DNA of 64,000 nt from Pelagibius sp. Alg239-R121 (GCF_947331435.1 NZ_CAMZOF010000003.1:372001-436000), one strand, 5' to 3'. Positions 19,252 to 28,805 are shown, counted from the stretch's first letter. The notes: generated by a model from the letters alone, not told the origin. Numbers and translations: made by a program.

Positions 19252-22200
19252 TTACCGCAGGGCCGACTTCAAGATTTGAGCGACGTGCAGTGCTTGCCGG
19301 GTGGTGCCATCGGCAATCTGATGGCGGCAGGAGGTGCCGTCCGCGACGATCAAATCACCGGCTGCGGCGGCACGGACTTTGGGGAGCAGCGAAAGTTCAC
19401 CCATTTTCATGGATACGTCATGGGTGTCGGCGTCGTAACCGAAGGCGCCCGCCATTCCGCAGCAACTGCTGTCGATGGTTTCGACCTCGAGATCAGGGAT
19501 CAGGCTGAGTACCTTTTGCACCGGCGTTAAGATGCCGAAGGCTTTCTGATGGCAGTGGCCGTGCAGCAGAGCCTTTTTGGCGATGGGCTTGAGTTCGAGT
19601 TTCAGACGTCCGGCTTCGGATTCCCGGTCCAGAAATTCCTCAAGCAGCATCGACTGTGCGGCAATGGTTGCGACGTTTTCGTTACGGGTGTCGTCGTTTG
19701 GGAAAAGCGATCGGTATTCGTCGCGCAACGTCAGAAGACAGCTTGGCTCCAAGCCAATGATCGGTATCCCGCGTTGGGCGAAAGGCAATAAGGCGCTGAT
19801 GACTCGGTTTGCTTCGACCTGCGCCTCGTCCAGCCGCCCCACCGAGAGAAAGGTCCGGCCACAACAGAGTGGGCGCTTGCCGTCAGTTGCGTTGGCAAAG
19901 AGAACTTTGTACCCACCGGCGTTGAGTACCGAGAGCGCCGCGTGCAGATTGTCGGGTTCGAAATATCTATTGAAGGTGTCGGCCAGGAGGATCACTTCGC
20001 GTCCGTCGGCTGCATTGTTGGTCAGGCTGGCGGCCTCTACTTCGTCGAAGCTGTCGCTGCGCCATTGTGGCAGTTTTCGTTTTGCCGAGAAGCCGGCCAC
20101 CTTTTCCGAAAGAACGGCGAGACCCGGAATGCGGTCGCGCAGGTTCGCCGCCCCCGCCATCTTCGCAACGAAGGGTGCGTAGCGTGGCAGGTAGGCGACC
20201 AGCCTATCGTGCAAGCTGAGGCGATGCCGTTCGGCACGCGCGGCGAGGACCTCGGATTTCATCTTCGCCATGTCGACACCGGTCGGACACTCGCGCTTAC
20301 AGCCTTTGCAGGATACGCAGAGTTTCAGCGTTTCCATCATTTCGTCTGAGGTGATCGCATCCGGACCGAGCTGCCCGGATAGCGCGAGGCGCAGACTGTT
20401 GGCGCGGCCACGCACGGAGTCGCGCTCGTCCCTGGTGACGCGGTACGAAGGACACATGACACCAGCATCGAGCTTGCGGCAGGCGCCGTTGTTGTTGCAC
20501 ATCTCCACGGCGCCCTGAAAACCGCCTCCTGCTCCAGGATAAGAGCTCCAATCAAGCAGGCTGCGCATCTCAGGTGTCTTGTAATCCGGGCCGTAACGCA
20601 GCAGCGCCCGCTCGTCCATTTTCGGGGCTCTGACGATCTTGCCGGGATTCAACAGACCTTCCGGGTCAAAGCGGTCTTTGACCTCTTCGAAGCTACGGAC
20701 CATGCGGCTGCCGAACATGCGTTCATGATGTTCCGAACGAACGATGCCGTCGCCGTGCTCGCCGGAATGCGAGCCCTTGTATTCGGCGACCATGTCGAAA
20801 GCTTCCTCGGCAATCGCGCGCATTGTGCGCAGATCCTCGTCGAGTTTCAGGTTCAGCACGGGCCGAACGTGTAGGCAGCCGACCGAGGCGTGGGCGTACC
20901 AGGTCCCGCGCGTGCCGTGTTTGGCGAAGATGTTAGTCAGTCGTTCTGTGTAGTCGGCCAGGTCGGTCAGCCGTACCGCGCAATCCTCGACGAAGGAAAT
21001 CGGTTTTCCCTCCGACTTCATGGACATCATTATGTTGAGTCCGGCCTTGCGGACTTCCATCAAGGCCGTCTGGGCGGCGGGGTCGACGATTTCCACGACG
21101 CCGCCCCAATGCTTGCCGTCACGGTTCCAGGCAAATCCGAGGTCACCGATGCGCTCGCCAAGCTGCTTTAGGCGGCGCAGGTTTTCCTCCTGATCATCGC
21201 CCGCGAACTCGACCAGCAACAGGGCTTCCGGATCACCTTTCACGACTTCTTCGATGGTTGGGCGATACATTGCCACGTCGCGCGCCAGATCAATCATGGT
21301 GCGGTCGACCAGTTCGACGAAGGCTGGATCGAGTGAGACCAGATGCTGTGTAGCATCCATCGCTTCGTAGAAACTGGCGAAATGACAAACCCCTAGTACC
21401 TTGGTGCGTGGAAGGGGAGATAACTTCAGTTCAATGCGGGTCGAATAGGCCAGGGTGCCTTCGGACCCGACCAGAAGATGCGACAGATTGTTGCTTTTCT
21501 CGCCTTCTCCACTGCCGGGGACAAGCGCATCAATGTTGTAGCCGCCGACCCGCCGGGCCACATCGGGAAACCGCAGGCGAATTTCCTCGGCTTCCCGGCT
21601 GCCCAGCGCGAAGAGATCGCGGAAGAGGTCGTGTTCAGGTGACGTATCGTTCACCGAAGAAATTTCCGGTGCGATCGGACCGAAATGCATCGGCGTGCCG
21701 TCGGCCAGCAGGGCATCAACGGCCAGAACATTGTCGCGCATGGTCCCATAGCGGATTGAACGGCTGCCGCAGGAATTGTTTCCGGTCATGCCGCCGATGG
21801 TTGCCCGGCTGGAGGTCGAAACATCGACCGGGAACCAGAGACCGTGCGGCTTCAACGCCGCGTTGAGATGATCCAGGACGATCCCGGGTTCAACCACACA
21901 ACGCCGGTTTTCAGCGTCGAGCTCGATCAGTTTGTTGAGGTGTTTGGAAGTGTCGATCACCAGAGCGCGATTGACCGTCTGTCCGCATTGAGACGTGCCG
22001 CCGCCGCGTGGCAGAACCGGCACGCCGGCATCACGCGCGATCGCAAAGCTTTTTCGCACGTCTTCCAGGCTCTCCGGAACAATCACCCCCAGCGGCATCA
22101 TCTGATAAACCGAAGCATCAGTGGCGTAGCGGCCCAGCGAAAAGCGGTCAAATAGCGTTGCGCCCTGGATCTCCGACGCCAGCCGGCGCTGGAGGGCGGA

Positions 22201-22290
22201 ATCGAGTTCCACGGCCGACCCCATCGCGTTCTTCACGGCCTGTACCCGGTAGATTTTCGGGGTGAATTCATCCGATTTCGCATAATCCAC
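19252..22290 (-). CDS. FAD- and Fe-S-binding 2-hydroxyacid dehydrogenase (D-lactate/D-2-hydroxyglutarate dehydrogenase-like, YdiJ type)
   Basis: This 1012-residue fusion has an N-terminal PCMH/FAD_binding_4 domain (PRGGGTSQCGQTVN, GGMTGNNSCGSRSIRYG), an FAD-oxidase C domain ending in EHGDGIVRSEHHERMFGS and LNPGKIV, a Fe-S module with CVSCKGCKRECPTGVDM, and CCG domains (LCCGRTF and DSSCCGMAGAFGY) with HGHCHQKAFG. Such proteins oxidise D-2-hydroxy acids (lactate, 2-hydroxyglutarate, glycolate-like) and pass electrons to the respiratory chain. It diverges from the aminotransferase/TRAP run, with a 231-base shared promoter region, and lies downstream of the gntR-side palindrome. The exact substrate cannot be fixed. 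Confidence 0.9.
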   Translation of the reverse strand: MDYAKSDEFTPKIYRVQAVKNAMGSAVELDSALQRRLASEIQGATLFDRFSLGRYATDASVYQMMPLGVIVPESLEDVRKSFAIARDAGVPVLPRGGGTSQCGQTVNRALVIDTSKHLNKLIELDAENRRCVVEPGIVLDHLNAALKPHGLWFPVDVSTSSRATIGGMTGNNSCGSRSIRYGTMRDNVLAVDALLADGTPMHFGPIAPEISSVNDTSPEHDLFRDLFALGSREAEEIRLRFPDVARRVGGYNIDALVPGSGEGEKSNNLSHLLVGSEGTLAYSTRIELKLSPLPRTKVLGVCHFASFYEAMDATQHLVSLDPAFVELVDRTMIDLARDVAMYRPTIEEVVKGDPEALLLVEFAGDDQEENLRRLKQLGERIGDLGFAWNRDGKHWGGVVEIVDPAAQTALMEVRKAGLNIMMSMKSEGKPISFVEDCAVRLTDLADYTERLTNIFAKHGTRGTWYAHASVGCLHVRPVLNLKLDEDLRTMRAIAEEAFDMVAEYKGSHSGEHGDGIVRSEHHERMFGSRMVRSFEEVKDRFDPEGLLNPGKIVRAPKMDERALLRYGPDYKTPEMRSLLDWSSYPGAGGGFQGAVEMCNNNGACRKLDAGVMCPSYRVTRDERDSVRGRANSLRLALSGQLGPDAITSDEMMETLKLCVSCKGCKRECPTGVDMAKMKSEVLAARAERHRLSLHDRLVAYLPRYAPFVAKMAGAANLRDRIPGLAVLSEKVAGFSAKRKLPQWRSDSFDEVEAASLTNNAADGREVILLADTFNRYFEPDNLHAALSVLNAGGYKVLFANATDGKRPLCCGRTFLSVGRLDEAQVEANRVISALLPFAQRGIPIIGLEPSCLLTLRDEYRSLFPNDDTRNENVATIAAQSMLLEEFLDRESEAGRLKLELKPIAKKALLHGHCHQKAFGILTPVQKVLSLIPDLEVETIDSSCCGMAGAFGYDADTHDVSMKMGELSLLPKVRAAAAGDLIVADGTSCRHQIADGTTRQALHVAQILKSALR

Positions 22291-22521
22291 TTGACTCGAA
22301 AATTGAATTCATAATTCATTATTGCAACATTCAATCCGCGCGACAAGCCGCGATCTGTTGCGTAGATAGGTTATGATGGAGTGACCGGCCGCCTGCGAAC
22401 GGCTATCGGATTGCGCAGCCAGTTATTCGGGTCGGTCAGCTAGATCAATAGGTTAGTGAGGTGATTGACCTGACGCTTGAAAAACAGGCATTGGGTTCGG
22501 TCCACCAGAGGAGAAGTTCCG

Positions 22522-23721
22522 ATGCCGAGGCAAGGCCGCCATTTCTTGCAAATTCCTGGTCCGACGAATGTTCCGGACCGAATCCTGCGCGCCATGGATA
22601 TGCCGACCATGGATCATCGCAGTCCGGCCTTCGGTGAACTCGGGTTACGCGTTCTGAGCGGGCTGAAGACGATCTTCAAATGCACCGGTCCGGTCTTCAT
22701 CTATCCGGCGTCAGGCACCGGTGCCTGGGAGGCGGCGCTGGTCAATACGTTAGACCCGGGCGATCAGGTTCTGATGTACGAGACCGGTCATTTTTCGACA
22801 CTCTGGAAATCGATGGCGACGAAGATTGGCCTGCAGCCGGAATTCCTCCAAGGTGACTGGCGCAGCGGTGCCGACGCCAACGCAATCGAAAACCGCTTGC
22901 GCGACGATGCCTCCCACGAGATCAAAGCCGTTTGCGTTGTGCATAACGAAACCTCGACGGGCGCGACCACGCGAATCGATGAAGTGCGCAATGCGATTGA
23001 CGCCGCCGGGCATCCGGCGCTGCTGATGGTCGATACCATCTCATCCCTGGCGTCGATCGACTACCGTCAGGACGAGTGGGGCGTCGATGTAACTGTTGGC
23101 GGATCACAAAAAGGATTGATGCTGCCGCCCGGACTTTCGTTCAATGCGGTGAGCGAGAAGGCACTGCTCGCTGCCAAGACCTGTTCCTCGAAAAAAGCCT
23201 TCTGGTCATGGGAGGATATGGCAGGCCCCAACGCAACCGGCTTCTTCCCCTACACGCCCGCGACCAATCTGCTCTACGGTTTAGCCGAGGCGATCGACAT
23301 GCTGCAGGAAGAAGGTTTGGACAATGTCTTCGCCCGTCATGACCGGCACGCCGAAGCAACCCGGCGCGCGGTGCGCACCTGGGGGTTAGAGATTCTCTGC
23401 AATGAGCCGAAGAATTATTCAAGTTCGCTCACTGCGGTTCGTTTACCCGAAGGATACGATGCCGACGCTTTCAGAAAGGTCGTGGCCGACAATTTCAACA
23501 TGTCGCTCGGCAATGGCTTGAGCAAGCTTGCGGGACGGGTTTTCCGGATCGGGCATTTGGGTGATTTCAACGATTTGATGCTGGCGGGAACCCTGTCCGG
23601 CGTCGAGATGGGATTGGAGCTGGCCGCCGTGCCCTTCGAGCAAGGCGGTGTACAGGCGGCGCTGAGTTATCTGGCCTCTGAAGCGCGTGCCCAAGCAGAT
23701 GGGCGGGAGGCTGCCGAATAA
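22522..23721 (+). CDS. Class V aminotransferase, serine-glyoxylate aminotransferase type
   Basis: The 399-residue PLP enzyme starts at ATG 22522, preceded by an excellent AGAGGAGAAG ribosome-binding site; an in-frame TTG 45 bases upstream is less likely. The signature is IPGPTNVPDRILRAM, YPASGTGAWEAAL, DTISSLASIDYRQDEW and TVGGSQKGLMLPPG, with Lys197 as the Schiff-base lysine. The closest biochemical model is SgaA, which converts serine plus glyoxylate to hydroxypyruvate plus glycine. A hydroxyacid dehydrogenase able to reduce hydroxypyruvate is encoded further along the same run. It is first in a rightward gene set feeding into the TRAP transporter. Confidence 0.88.
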   Translation: MPRQGRHFLQIPGPTNVPDRILRAMDMPTMDHRSPAFGELGLRVLSGLKTIFKCTGPVFIYPASGTGAWEAALVNTLDPGDQVLMYETGHFSTLWKSMATKIGLQPEFLQGDWRSGADANAIENRLRDDASHEIKAVCVVHNETSTGATTRIDEVRNAIDAAGHPALLMVDTISSLASIDYRQDEWGVDVTVGGSQKGLMLPPGLSFNAVSEKALLAAKTCSSKKAFWSWEDMAGPNATGFFPYTPATNLLYGLAEAIDMLQEEGLDNVFARHDRHAEATRRAVRTWGLEILCNEPKNYSSSLTAVRLPEGYDADAFRKVVADNFNMSLGNGLSKLAGRVFRIGHLGDFNDLMLAGTLSGVEMGLELAAVPFEQGGVQAALSYLASEARAQADGREAAE

Positions 23722-23807
23722 CTCGGCAGAGTAAAATCGGACAGCGCGGAGCCGTTCCCGCAGATCAAGCCGGTACGACACCAGAGCGGCACAATGGGAG
23801 GATGACA

Positions 23808-24785
23808 ATGAAACTTATAAAGCTTCTGGCGACAGCCGCAGTGGCGGCCGCCATTTCGAGTAGTGCTTACGCAGATAAAATCCAATTGAAATTCGGACAT
23901 GTCGGAGCGCCGGGGTCTCTCTTCGCCGCGTCTGCTAATGAGTTTGCCCGCATCGCCAATGCCAAGCTTGGCGACAAAGCCGAAGTTGTTGTGTTCGGCG
24001 CAAGCCAGCTCGGCAAAGACAAAGAGCTGTTACAAAAACTGAAGCTCGGACAAGTTCACTTCTCGCTGCCGTCGTCGGTCATGTCGTCGGTGGCAGATGA
24101 ATTCGGTGTCTTCGAGATGCCCTACATCATCAAGGACCGTGGTCACATGAAGCGGGTCGAGGGCGCGATCATGGACTCGGTTCTGCAGCCTGCGGCCAAC
24201 GCCAAGGGCTACAAGATCCTTGCGCTGTGGGAGAACGGTTTCCGTCACATCACCAACAACACGCGCCCGATCAACGTACCTGCCGACCTTGCCGGGGTAA
24301 AACTTCGTACGCCGAAGGGGGCCTGGCGGGTTAAGATGTTCAAGCTGTACGGCGCGAACCCGACCCCCATGTCTTTTTCGGAGGTGTTTACGGCCTTGCA
24401 GACCGGCGTGATCGATGGTCAGGAAAACCCCTATGCCCAGATCTGGAGCGCGAAGTTCCAGGAGGTGCAGAAGTATCTCTCCATTACCGGGCATGTTTAC
24501 ACACCTGCCTATGTACTGACCTCCGAAAAGCACTTCGCCAAGCTGCCGCAGGATGTTCAGGACGCCTTGAGCGAGGCGGCTCAGGAAACGCAGGCTTACG
24601 TCTATTCGACCGCTGCGATGCTTGAGACCGATCTGCTGACCAAACTCAAGGACGGCGGCATTACGGTAAACGACGCCGATAAAGGGGCGTTTGTCGATGC
24701 CTCCAAGCCGATCTATGACGAGTTTTCGAGCTCGGTCGATGGCGGTGCGGCCTTGGTCAAAACTGTTCTGGATCTGGCGCAGTAA
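23808..24785 (+). CDS. TRAP transporter substrate-binding protein (DctP family)
   Basis: The 325-residue protein begins with a signal peptide (MKLIKLLATAAVAAAISSSAYA) and has the DctP fold with KFGHVGAPGSLFAASANEFA, the Arg-containing GVKLRTPKGAWRVKMFKLYGANP and SFSEVFTALQTGVIDGQENP. The conserved Arg in the LRTP segment usually binds the carboxylate of the ligand, so an organic acid is expected. GGGAGG precedes the start. It forms a DctPQM set with the next two genes. A long hairpin separates it from dctQ. Confidence 0.94.
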   Translation: MKLIKLLATAAVAAAISSSAYADKIQLKFGHVGAPGSLFAASANEFARIANAKLGDKAEVVVFGASQLGKDKELLQKLKLGQVHFSLPSSVMSSVADEFGVFEMPYIIKDRGHMKRVEGAIMDSVLQPAANAKGYKILALWENGFRHITNNTRPINVPADLAGVKLRTPKGAWRVKMFKLYGANPTPMSFSEVFTALQTGVIDGQENPYAQIWSAKFQEVQKYLSITGHVYTPAYVLTSEKHFAKLPQDVQDALSEAAQETQAYVYSTAAMLETDLLTKLKDGGITVNDADKGAFVDASKPIYDEFSSSVDGGAALVKTVLDLAQ

Positions 24786-24819
24786 ATTTGTCCAAGCTGA
24801 AATCTGAACCAAGGTGATG

Positions 24820-24855
24820 AGCCGGTGTTGCGGTGTTCGCGCTGCGGCACCGGCT
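24820..24855 (+). promoter_or_regulatory. Long hairpin with UUCG tetraloop between dctP and dctQ
   Basis: AGCCGGTG-TTGCGGTG (24820-24835), loop TTCG (24836-24839) and CGCTGCGG-CACCGGCT (24840-24855) pair over 16 positions, with several G-U wobbles. There is no T-run after it. Such intercistronic hairpins commonly protect the upstream binding-protein mRNA, giving more DctP than permease, and may partly attenuate read-through. Confidence 0.75.
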
Positions 24856-24898
24856 TGCCTTTCACGCGAATTAGGTCGGGATAACAGGGGTTAAAGCA

Positions 24899-25432
24899 TT
24901 GCTTTCCGGGATATCGCGCGCGCTCGACGCCGTCCTGCAGTGGGTGTTGATCATCCTGATGATCAGTTTAACGGCTATCGTCGTGATCGCAGTCGTTTAC
25001 AGAAAATTCGATGCGTCGCTGTCATGGTATGACGAGGTTGCTTCGATCACCCTGGCGTGGGTGACATACTACGGCGCGGCGCTGGCGGCCTTACGGCGGC
25101 AGCATATAGGTTTCGATTCCGTCATTATGGCAATCCCTAAAGGACTGCGCGCGGTGGCCGTTCTGGTTGCCGAAGTACTGGTGATCGGATTTTTTATCCT
25201 GTTGGCCTGGGCCGGATTCGAAGTGCTCGAGGTTCTCGAAGGAGAAACGCTGGTCAGTCTGACATGGGTACCGATCCAGCTCACGCAGTCGGTCATTCCG
25301 ATCGGCGCGATCCTTTTCATTATTGCGGAATTACTCAGCGCGCCAGCCTACTTCAAAGCGGTGATGAGCGGGCAGTCCTCGGAGCATCCTGAGGTCGATG
25401 GTGACGAGTTCGAGGGAGGCGCCAGATCATGA
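24899..25432 (+). CDS. TRAP transporter small permease (DctQ family)
   Basis: The 177-residue protein has four membrane segments (VLIILMISLTAIVVIAVVY, a second around SITLAWVTYYGAALAAL, VAVLVAEVLVIGFFILLAWAG, SVIPIGAILFIIAELL), the DctQ layout. The start is TTG at 24899 with CAGGGG upstream, and no better ATG exists nearby. The last codons overlap the ATG of the large permease gene by 4 bases. The tail is acidic and cytoplasmic. Confidence 0.9.
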   Translation: MLSGISRALDAVLQWVLIILMISLTAIVVIAVVYRKFDASLSWYDEVASITLAWVTYYGAALAALRRQHIGFDSVIMAIPKGLRAVAVLVAEVLVIGFFILLAWAGFEVLEVLEGETLVSLTWVPIQLTQSVIPIGAILFIIAELLSAPAYFKAVMSGQSSEHPEVDGDEFEGGARS

Positions 25433-26709
25433 TCGTCTTTCTGATGTTCCTTGCACTGGTCGTGATGATTTGTCTGAACGTGCCGATCGCGGTGGCACTG
25501 GCCATTTCGGGCGTGCTCGGTCTGCTCGCCACCGAGGGTGTCGGCAGCCTGGTAACCGTTGCGCTGGATATGTACGACGGCTCGACCAAATTTTCGCTGA
25601 TCGCCATTCCCATGTTCGTGCTGGCAGGGGCGATCATGAACGCCTCCGGCATATCACGGCGCCTGATCGCCTTCGTCAGTGCCATGCTCGGTTTTGTGCG
25701 CGGCGGTCTTTCCATGGTGACCATCGGCGTGTCGCTTTTCTTTGCCGAGATCTCTGGCTCGGCGGTCGCGGACGTGGCGGCGATCGGCTCGATCCTGATT
25801 CCGGAAATGAAGAAGCGCGGCTACAAGAAGGCTTTTGCAGCTGCCGTAACCTCTTCCTCAGCGTCTCTCGCCATCATCATTCCACCTTCGATTCCCATGA
25901 TTCTCTACGCGGTTTCGGCTGAAACGTCGGTTGAGCAGCTCTTTGTGGCGGGTGTTGTGCCCGGCCTGCTCGGTGCCGCGGGTTTGATGGGCGTCGCGTA
26001 CTACTCGGCGCGGAAGTATAATTTGCCGGTTGAAGAGGCCTTCAATCTGGCGCAGGTGCGCAAAACCTTTCTGGATGCCCTGCCGACCTTTGCCTTGCCG
26101 GTCATTATTCTGGGTGGGATCTTCGGTGGTTATGTGACCGCGACGGAAGCGGCCGGGCTGGCAGTCATCGTCTCGATCATTATCGGCATCTGGTACCGGG
26201 AGGTCGACTTCGGCCGTCTCAAAGTCGCGATGCTGGAAGGCGGTATGCAGACCGCAGTCGTGATGCTGCTGGTCGCCGCATCTGTTCTGATGGGCGGATT
26301 CCTCACGCGTGCTCAAATTCCGCAGGAAATCGCCCAATCGATTATCGATTTCACCGACAACAAATACGTCATTCTTGCGATCCTCAATGTCTTCTTCCTG
26401 ATCATCGGCTTCTTTCTGCATTCGGCGGCGGCGATCATCCTTGTTGTGCCGATCGTGGTGCCGCTCATCCAGCAGGCGGGGATCGACCCGATTCATTTCG
26501 GGCTCGTGGTAACGCTAAACCTGGCCATCGGTCAGCAGACGCCGCCGGTGGCTTCGGTTCTGATTACCGCCTGTTCCATTGCCAAGGCCAACATCTGGGA
26601 AGTCAGCCGCATGAACGTGCTCTTTGTTGGCGTTCTGCTCGCGGTTCTTATTCTCTGCACCTATGTCCCGATGGTACCTTTGTTTCTGGTCGATTATTTC
26701 TACAGGTAG
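25429..26709 (+). CDS. TRAP transporter large permease (DctM family)
   Basis: The 426-residue protein has about 12 membrane segments and the DctM signatures NVPIAVALAISGVLGLL, FVLAGAIMNASGISRRLIAF, AVTSSSASLAIIIPPSIPMI and VTLNLAIGQQTPPVASVLI. It carries out sodium-coupled uptake of the acid delivered by the DctP protein. It overlaps dctQ by 4 bases and is followed 9 bases later by the enoyl-CoA hydratase-like gene, so uptake and metabolism are probably one operon. Confidence 0.95.
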   Translation: MIVFLMFLALVVMICLNVPIAVALAISGVLGLLATEGVGSLVTVALDMYDGSTKFSLIAIPMFVLAGAIMNASGISRRLIAFVSAMLGFVRGGLSMVTIGVSLFFAEISGSAVADVAAIGSILIPEMKKRGYKKAFAAAVTSSSASLAIIIPPSIPMILYAVSAETSVEQLFVAGVVPGLLGAAGLMGVAYYSARKYNLPVEEAFNLAQVRKTFLDALPTFALPVIILGGIFGGYVTATEAAGLAVIVSIIIGIWYREVDFGRLKVAMLEGGMQTAVVMLLVAASVLMGGFLTRAQIPQEIAQSIIDFTDNKYVILAILNVFFLIIGFFLHSAAAIILVVPIVVPLIQQAGIDPIHFGLVVTLNLAIGQQTPPVASVLITACSIAKANIWEVSRMNVLFVGVLLAVLILCTYVPMVPLFLVDYFYR

Positions 26710-26718
26710 GGAAGCGCC

Positions 26719-27507
26719 GTGACTGAAGAATCCGAAGAGATCCTCTATGAGGTGAAGGATGACATCGGACTGGTCACCTTCAACCGCCCGCAGGCACGCA
26801 ATGCCCTGACCTTCGGGATGTACCGGAGGCTCGCGGAGATCTGCCGGGACGCACCCGATAAAGATGGATTGAAGGCGATTATCGTTTGCGGTGCCGGTGA
26901 CAAGGCCTTCGCGGCGGGGACCGACATTGCCCAGTTCAGGAGTTTCTCGACAGCCGAAGATGCCCTGAACTACGAGCAGCAGATGGACGACGTTCTGGGC
27001 GCTGTCGAGCGTTGTAGCGTGCCGACCATCGCTGCAATCCATGGGGCCTGCACCGGTGGTGGTGCCGGTATCGCTGCCGCTTGTGATCTACGGATCGCTG
27101 CGGCTGATTTTCGATTTGGATTTCCCATTGCCCGCACGCTGGGCAATTGCCTCTCGGTCGAAAACCTCTCGCGCCTGACTGCTTTGATCGGTGCAGGCCG
27201 GACGCGGGAAGTTATCTTTACCGCCCGCCTTGTCGGTGCTGAGGAAGCAAAATCGATCGGATTGATCTCGGAGATCCTGGACGACCGTGCGGCCGTCATG
27301 ACCCGGGCTGAAGAATTGGCGAGCCTGATGGCCGGCTTCGCGCCCCTAACACTTCAGGCCACTAAGGAAGGCTTGCGGCGGCTGCGCGCAAAGCAGGCCG
27401 ATCTGGATGATCATGACCTCGTTACGCTCTGCTACACCAGTGCCGATTTCAAGGAAGGGCTGGAAGCCTTCCTGGCCAAACGCAAGCCGGACTGGCAGGG
27501 ACGCTGA
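26719..27507 (+). CDS. Enoyl-CoA hydratase/isomerase family protein with altered active site
   Basis: The 262-residue crotonase-fold protein (GTG start) has the oxyanion-hole segments DKAFAAGTDIAQF and GACTGGGAGIAAACDLRIA. Where classical enoyl-CoA hydratases have PE (Glu144 of rat enzyme) this one has Pro-Ile (Ile137, FGFPIARTLGN), and the PGxGG turn is missing. The second catalytic Glu (Glu164 equivalent) is kept in RTREVIFTARLVG. It may therefore be an isomerase, lyase or hydrolase on a CoA ester rather than a hydratase. It is followed 3 bases later by a CoA-transferase that may make its substrate. Confidence 0.88.
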   Translation: MTEESEEILYEVKDDIGLVTFNRPQARNALTFGMYRRLAEICRDAPDKDGLKAIIVCGAGDKAFAAGTDIAQFRSFSTAEDALNYEQQMDDVLGAVERCSVPTIAAIHGACTGGGAGIAAACDLRIAAADFRFGFPIARTLGNCLSVENLSRLTALIGAGRTREVIFTARLVGAEEAKSIGLISEILDDRAAVMTRAEELASLMAGFAPLTLQATKEGLRRLRAKQADLDDHDLVTLCYTSADFKEGLEAFLAKRKPDWQGR

Positions 27508-27510
27508 ACG

Positions 27511-28755
27511 ATGTCTGAGAAACCGGGCGGTCCACTTGCCGGAATGAAGGTCATCGAGCTTGCCCACATCATGGCCGGTCCAGTTTGCGGGCTGATGCTG
27601 GCGGACATGGGCGCCGATGTGATCAAGGTCGAAAAGGCCAAGGGCGGCGACGATTCACGCCGATTCCTGCCGCCGGATATCAAGGGCGAGTCGGCGGCCT
27701 TCATGATGATGAACCGCAACAAGCGCGGGATCGCCGTCGACCTCAAGTCCGAAGACGGCAGGTCGGTCCTGCTAAGCCTGCTGAAAGACGCCGACTGCGT
27801 CATCGAAAACTATCGCCGCGACACGATGCAAAAACTGGGTTTGGGTTACGAGACCCTGCGGGAACTCAATCCCGGTCTGATCTACTGTGAGATCTCCGGC
27901 TTTGGACGCACCGGTCCCTATGCCGATCGCGGCGGCTTTGATTTGATCGCCCAAGGTATGTCGGGGCTGATGGCCATCACCGGCGAGGGGCCTGGCCGGC
28001 CGCCGGTGAAAGTCGGGGCGCCGGTTTCAGATATAACCGCGGGGATTTTGGCTGCCATGGGCTGCGCGTCGGCCTATGCGCACAAACTCAAGACGGGCGA
28101 GGGACAAAGGGTCGATACTTCTCTTTTCGAGGCAGCCATCACCCATACCTACTGGCAATCAGCCATTGCCTTTGCGACCGGTGACTCGCCCGGGCCCATG
28201 GGTTCTGCACATCCCTTGAACGCGCCCTATCAGGCTTTTCGGACGAAAGACGGTTGGGTCAACCTCGGCGCGGCAAATCAGACCAACTGGGAACGCACCC
28301 TGCGCGTGATCGGCGCGGAGGATCTTCAGCGCGACCCGCGGTTCGAAACCAATCGGGCCCGCATGGAAAATCGCCTGGAACTCGAGACTGTGCTGAATGG
28401 CTACTTTCAGGCGAGAGCAACGGCAGACTGGATCGCCGCTTTGGAATCGGCGGGCGTTCCCGCCGGTCCGGTGCTCTCCATCGGCGATATGCATCAGGAT
28501 CCGCAGACCCTGGCGCGCGAGATGGTGGTCGAGACCGAGCATCCTGTTGCGGGAGCCGTAAAGACCATCGGCGCTCCCGTGAAGTTCCACGGCTCGCCGG
28601 GCGGTGTTAAACGGCCTGCGCCGCTCTTCGGGCAGCACACGCGCGAAGTCCTGGAGCAGGCGGGTTTCAGCAAAGACAGGATAGAGAGCTTTATCACCAA
28701 GGGCGCGGTCATTGCGGATGACGGCGTCGAGCCAAACTCATCCAACAACGGGTAG
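27511..28755 (+). CDS. CaiB/BaiF family (family III) CoA-transferase
   Basis: The 414-residue protein has the family III layout: GPLAGMKVIELAHIMAGPVCG, LMLADMGADVIKVEKAKGGDD, MNRNKRGIAVDLKSE, then EISGFGRTGPYADRGGFD with the likely catalytic Asp of the FDLIAQG segment, and GEGQRVDTSLFEA. These enzymes move CoA between carboxylic acids (formyl-CoA:oxalate, carnitine, succinyl-CoA:acid types). With the preceding crotonase-fold gene it suggests that the TRAP-imported acid is activated to a CoA thioester. Donor and acceptor cannot be named from sequence. Confidence 0.93.
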   Translation: MSEKPGGPLAGMKVIELAHIMAGPVCGLMLADMGADVIKVEKAKGGDDSRRFLPPDIKGESAAFMMMNRNKRGIAVDLKSEDGRSVLLSLLKDADCVIENYRRDTMQKLGLGYETLRELNPGLIYCEISGFGRTGPYADRGGFDLIAQGMSGLMAITGEGPGRPPVKVGAPVSDITAGILAAMGCASAYAHKLKTGEGQRVDTSLFEAAITHTYWQSAIAFATGDSPGPMGSAHPLNAPYQAFRTKDGWVNLGAANQTNWERTLRVIGAEDLQRDPRFETNRARMENRLELETVLNGYFQARATADWIAALESAGVPAGPVLSIGDMHQDPQTLAREMVVETEHPVAGAVKTIGAPVKFHGSPGGVKRPAPLFGQHTREVLEQAGFSKDRIESFITKGAVIADDGVEPNSSNNG

Positions 28756-28805
28756 CTGAATTCAGGGACCCGACTTTCCGGCCTCATCTGAAAACAGGAC
28801 TTTTT

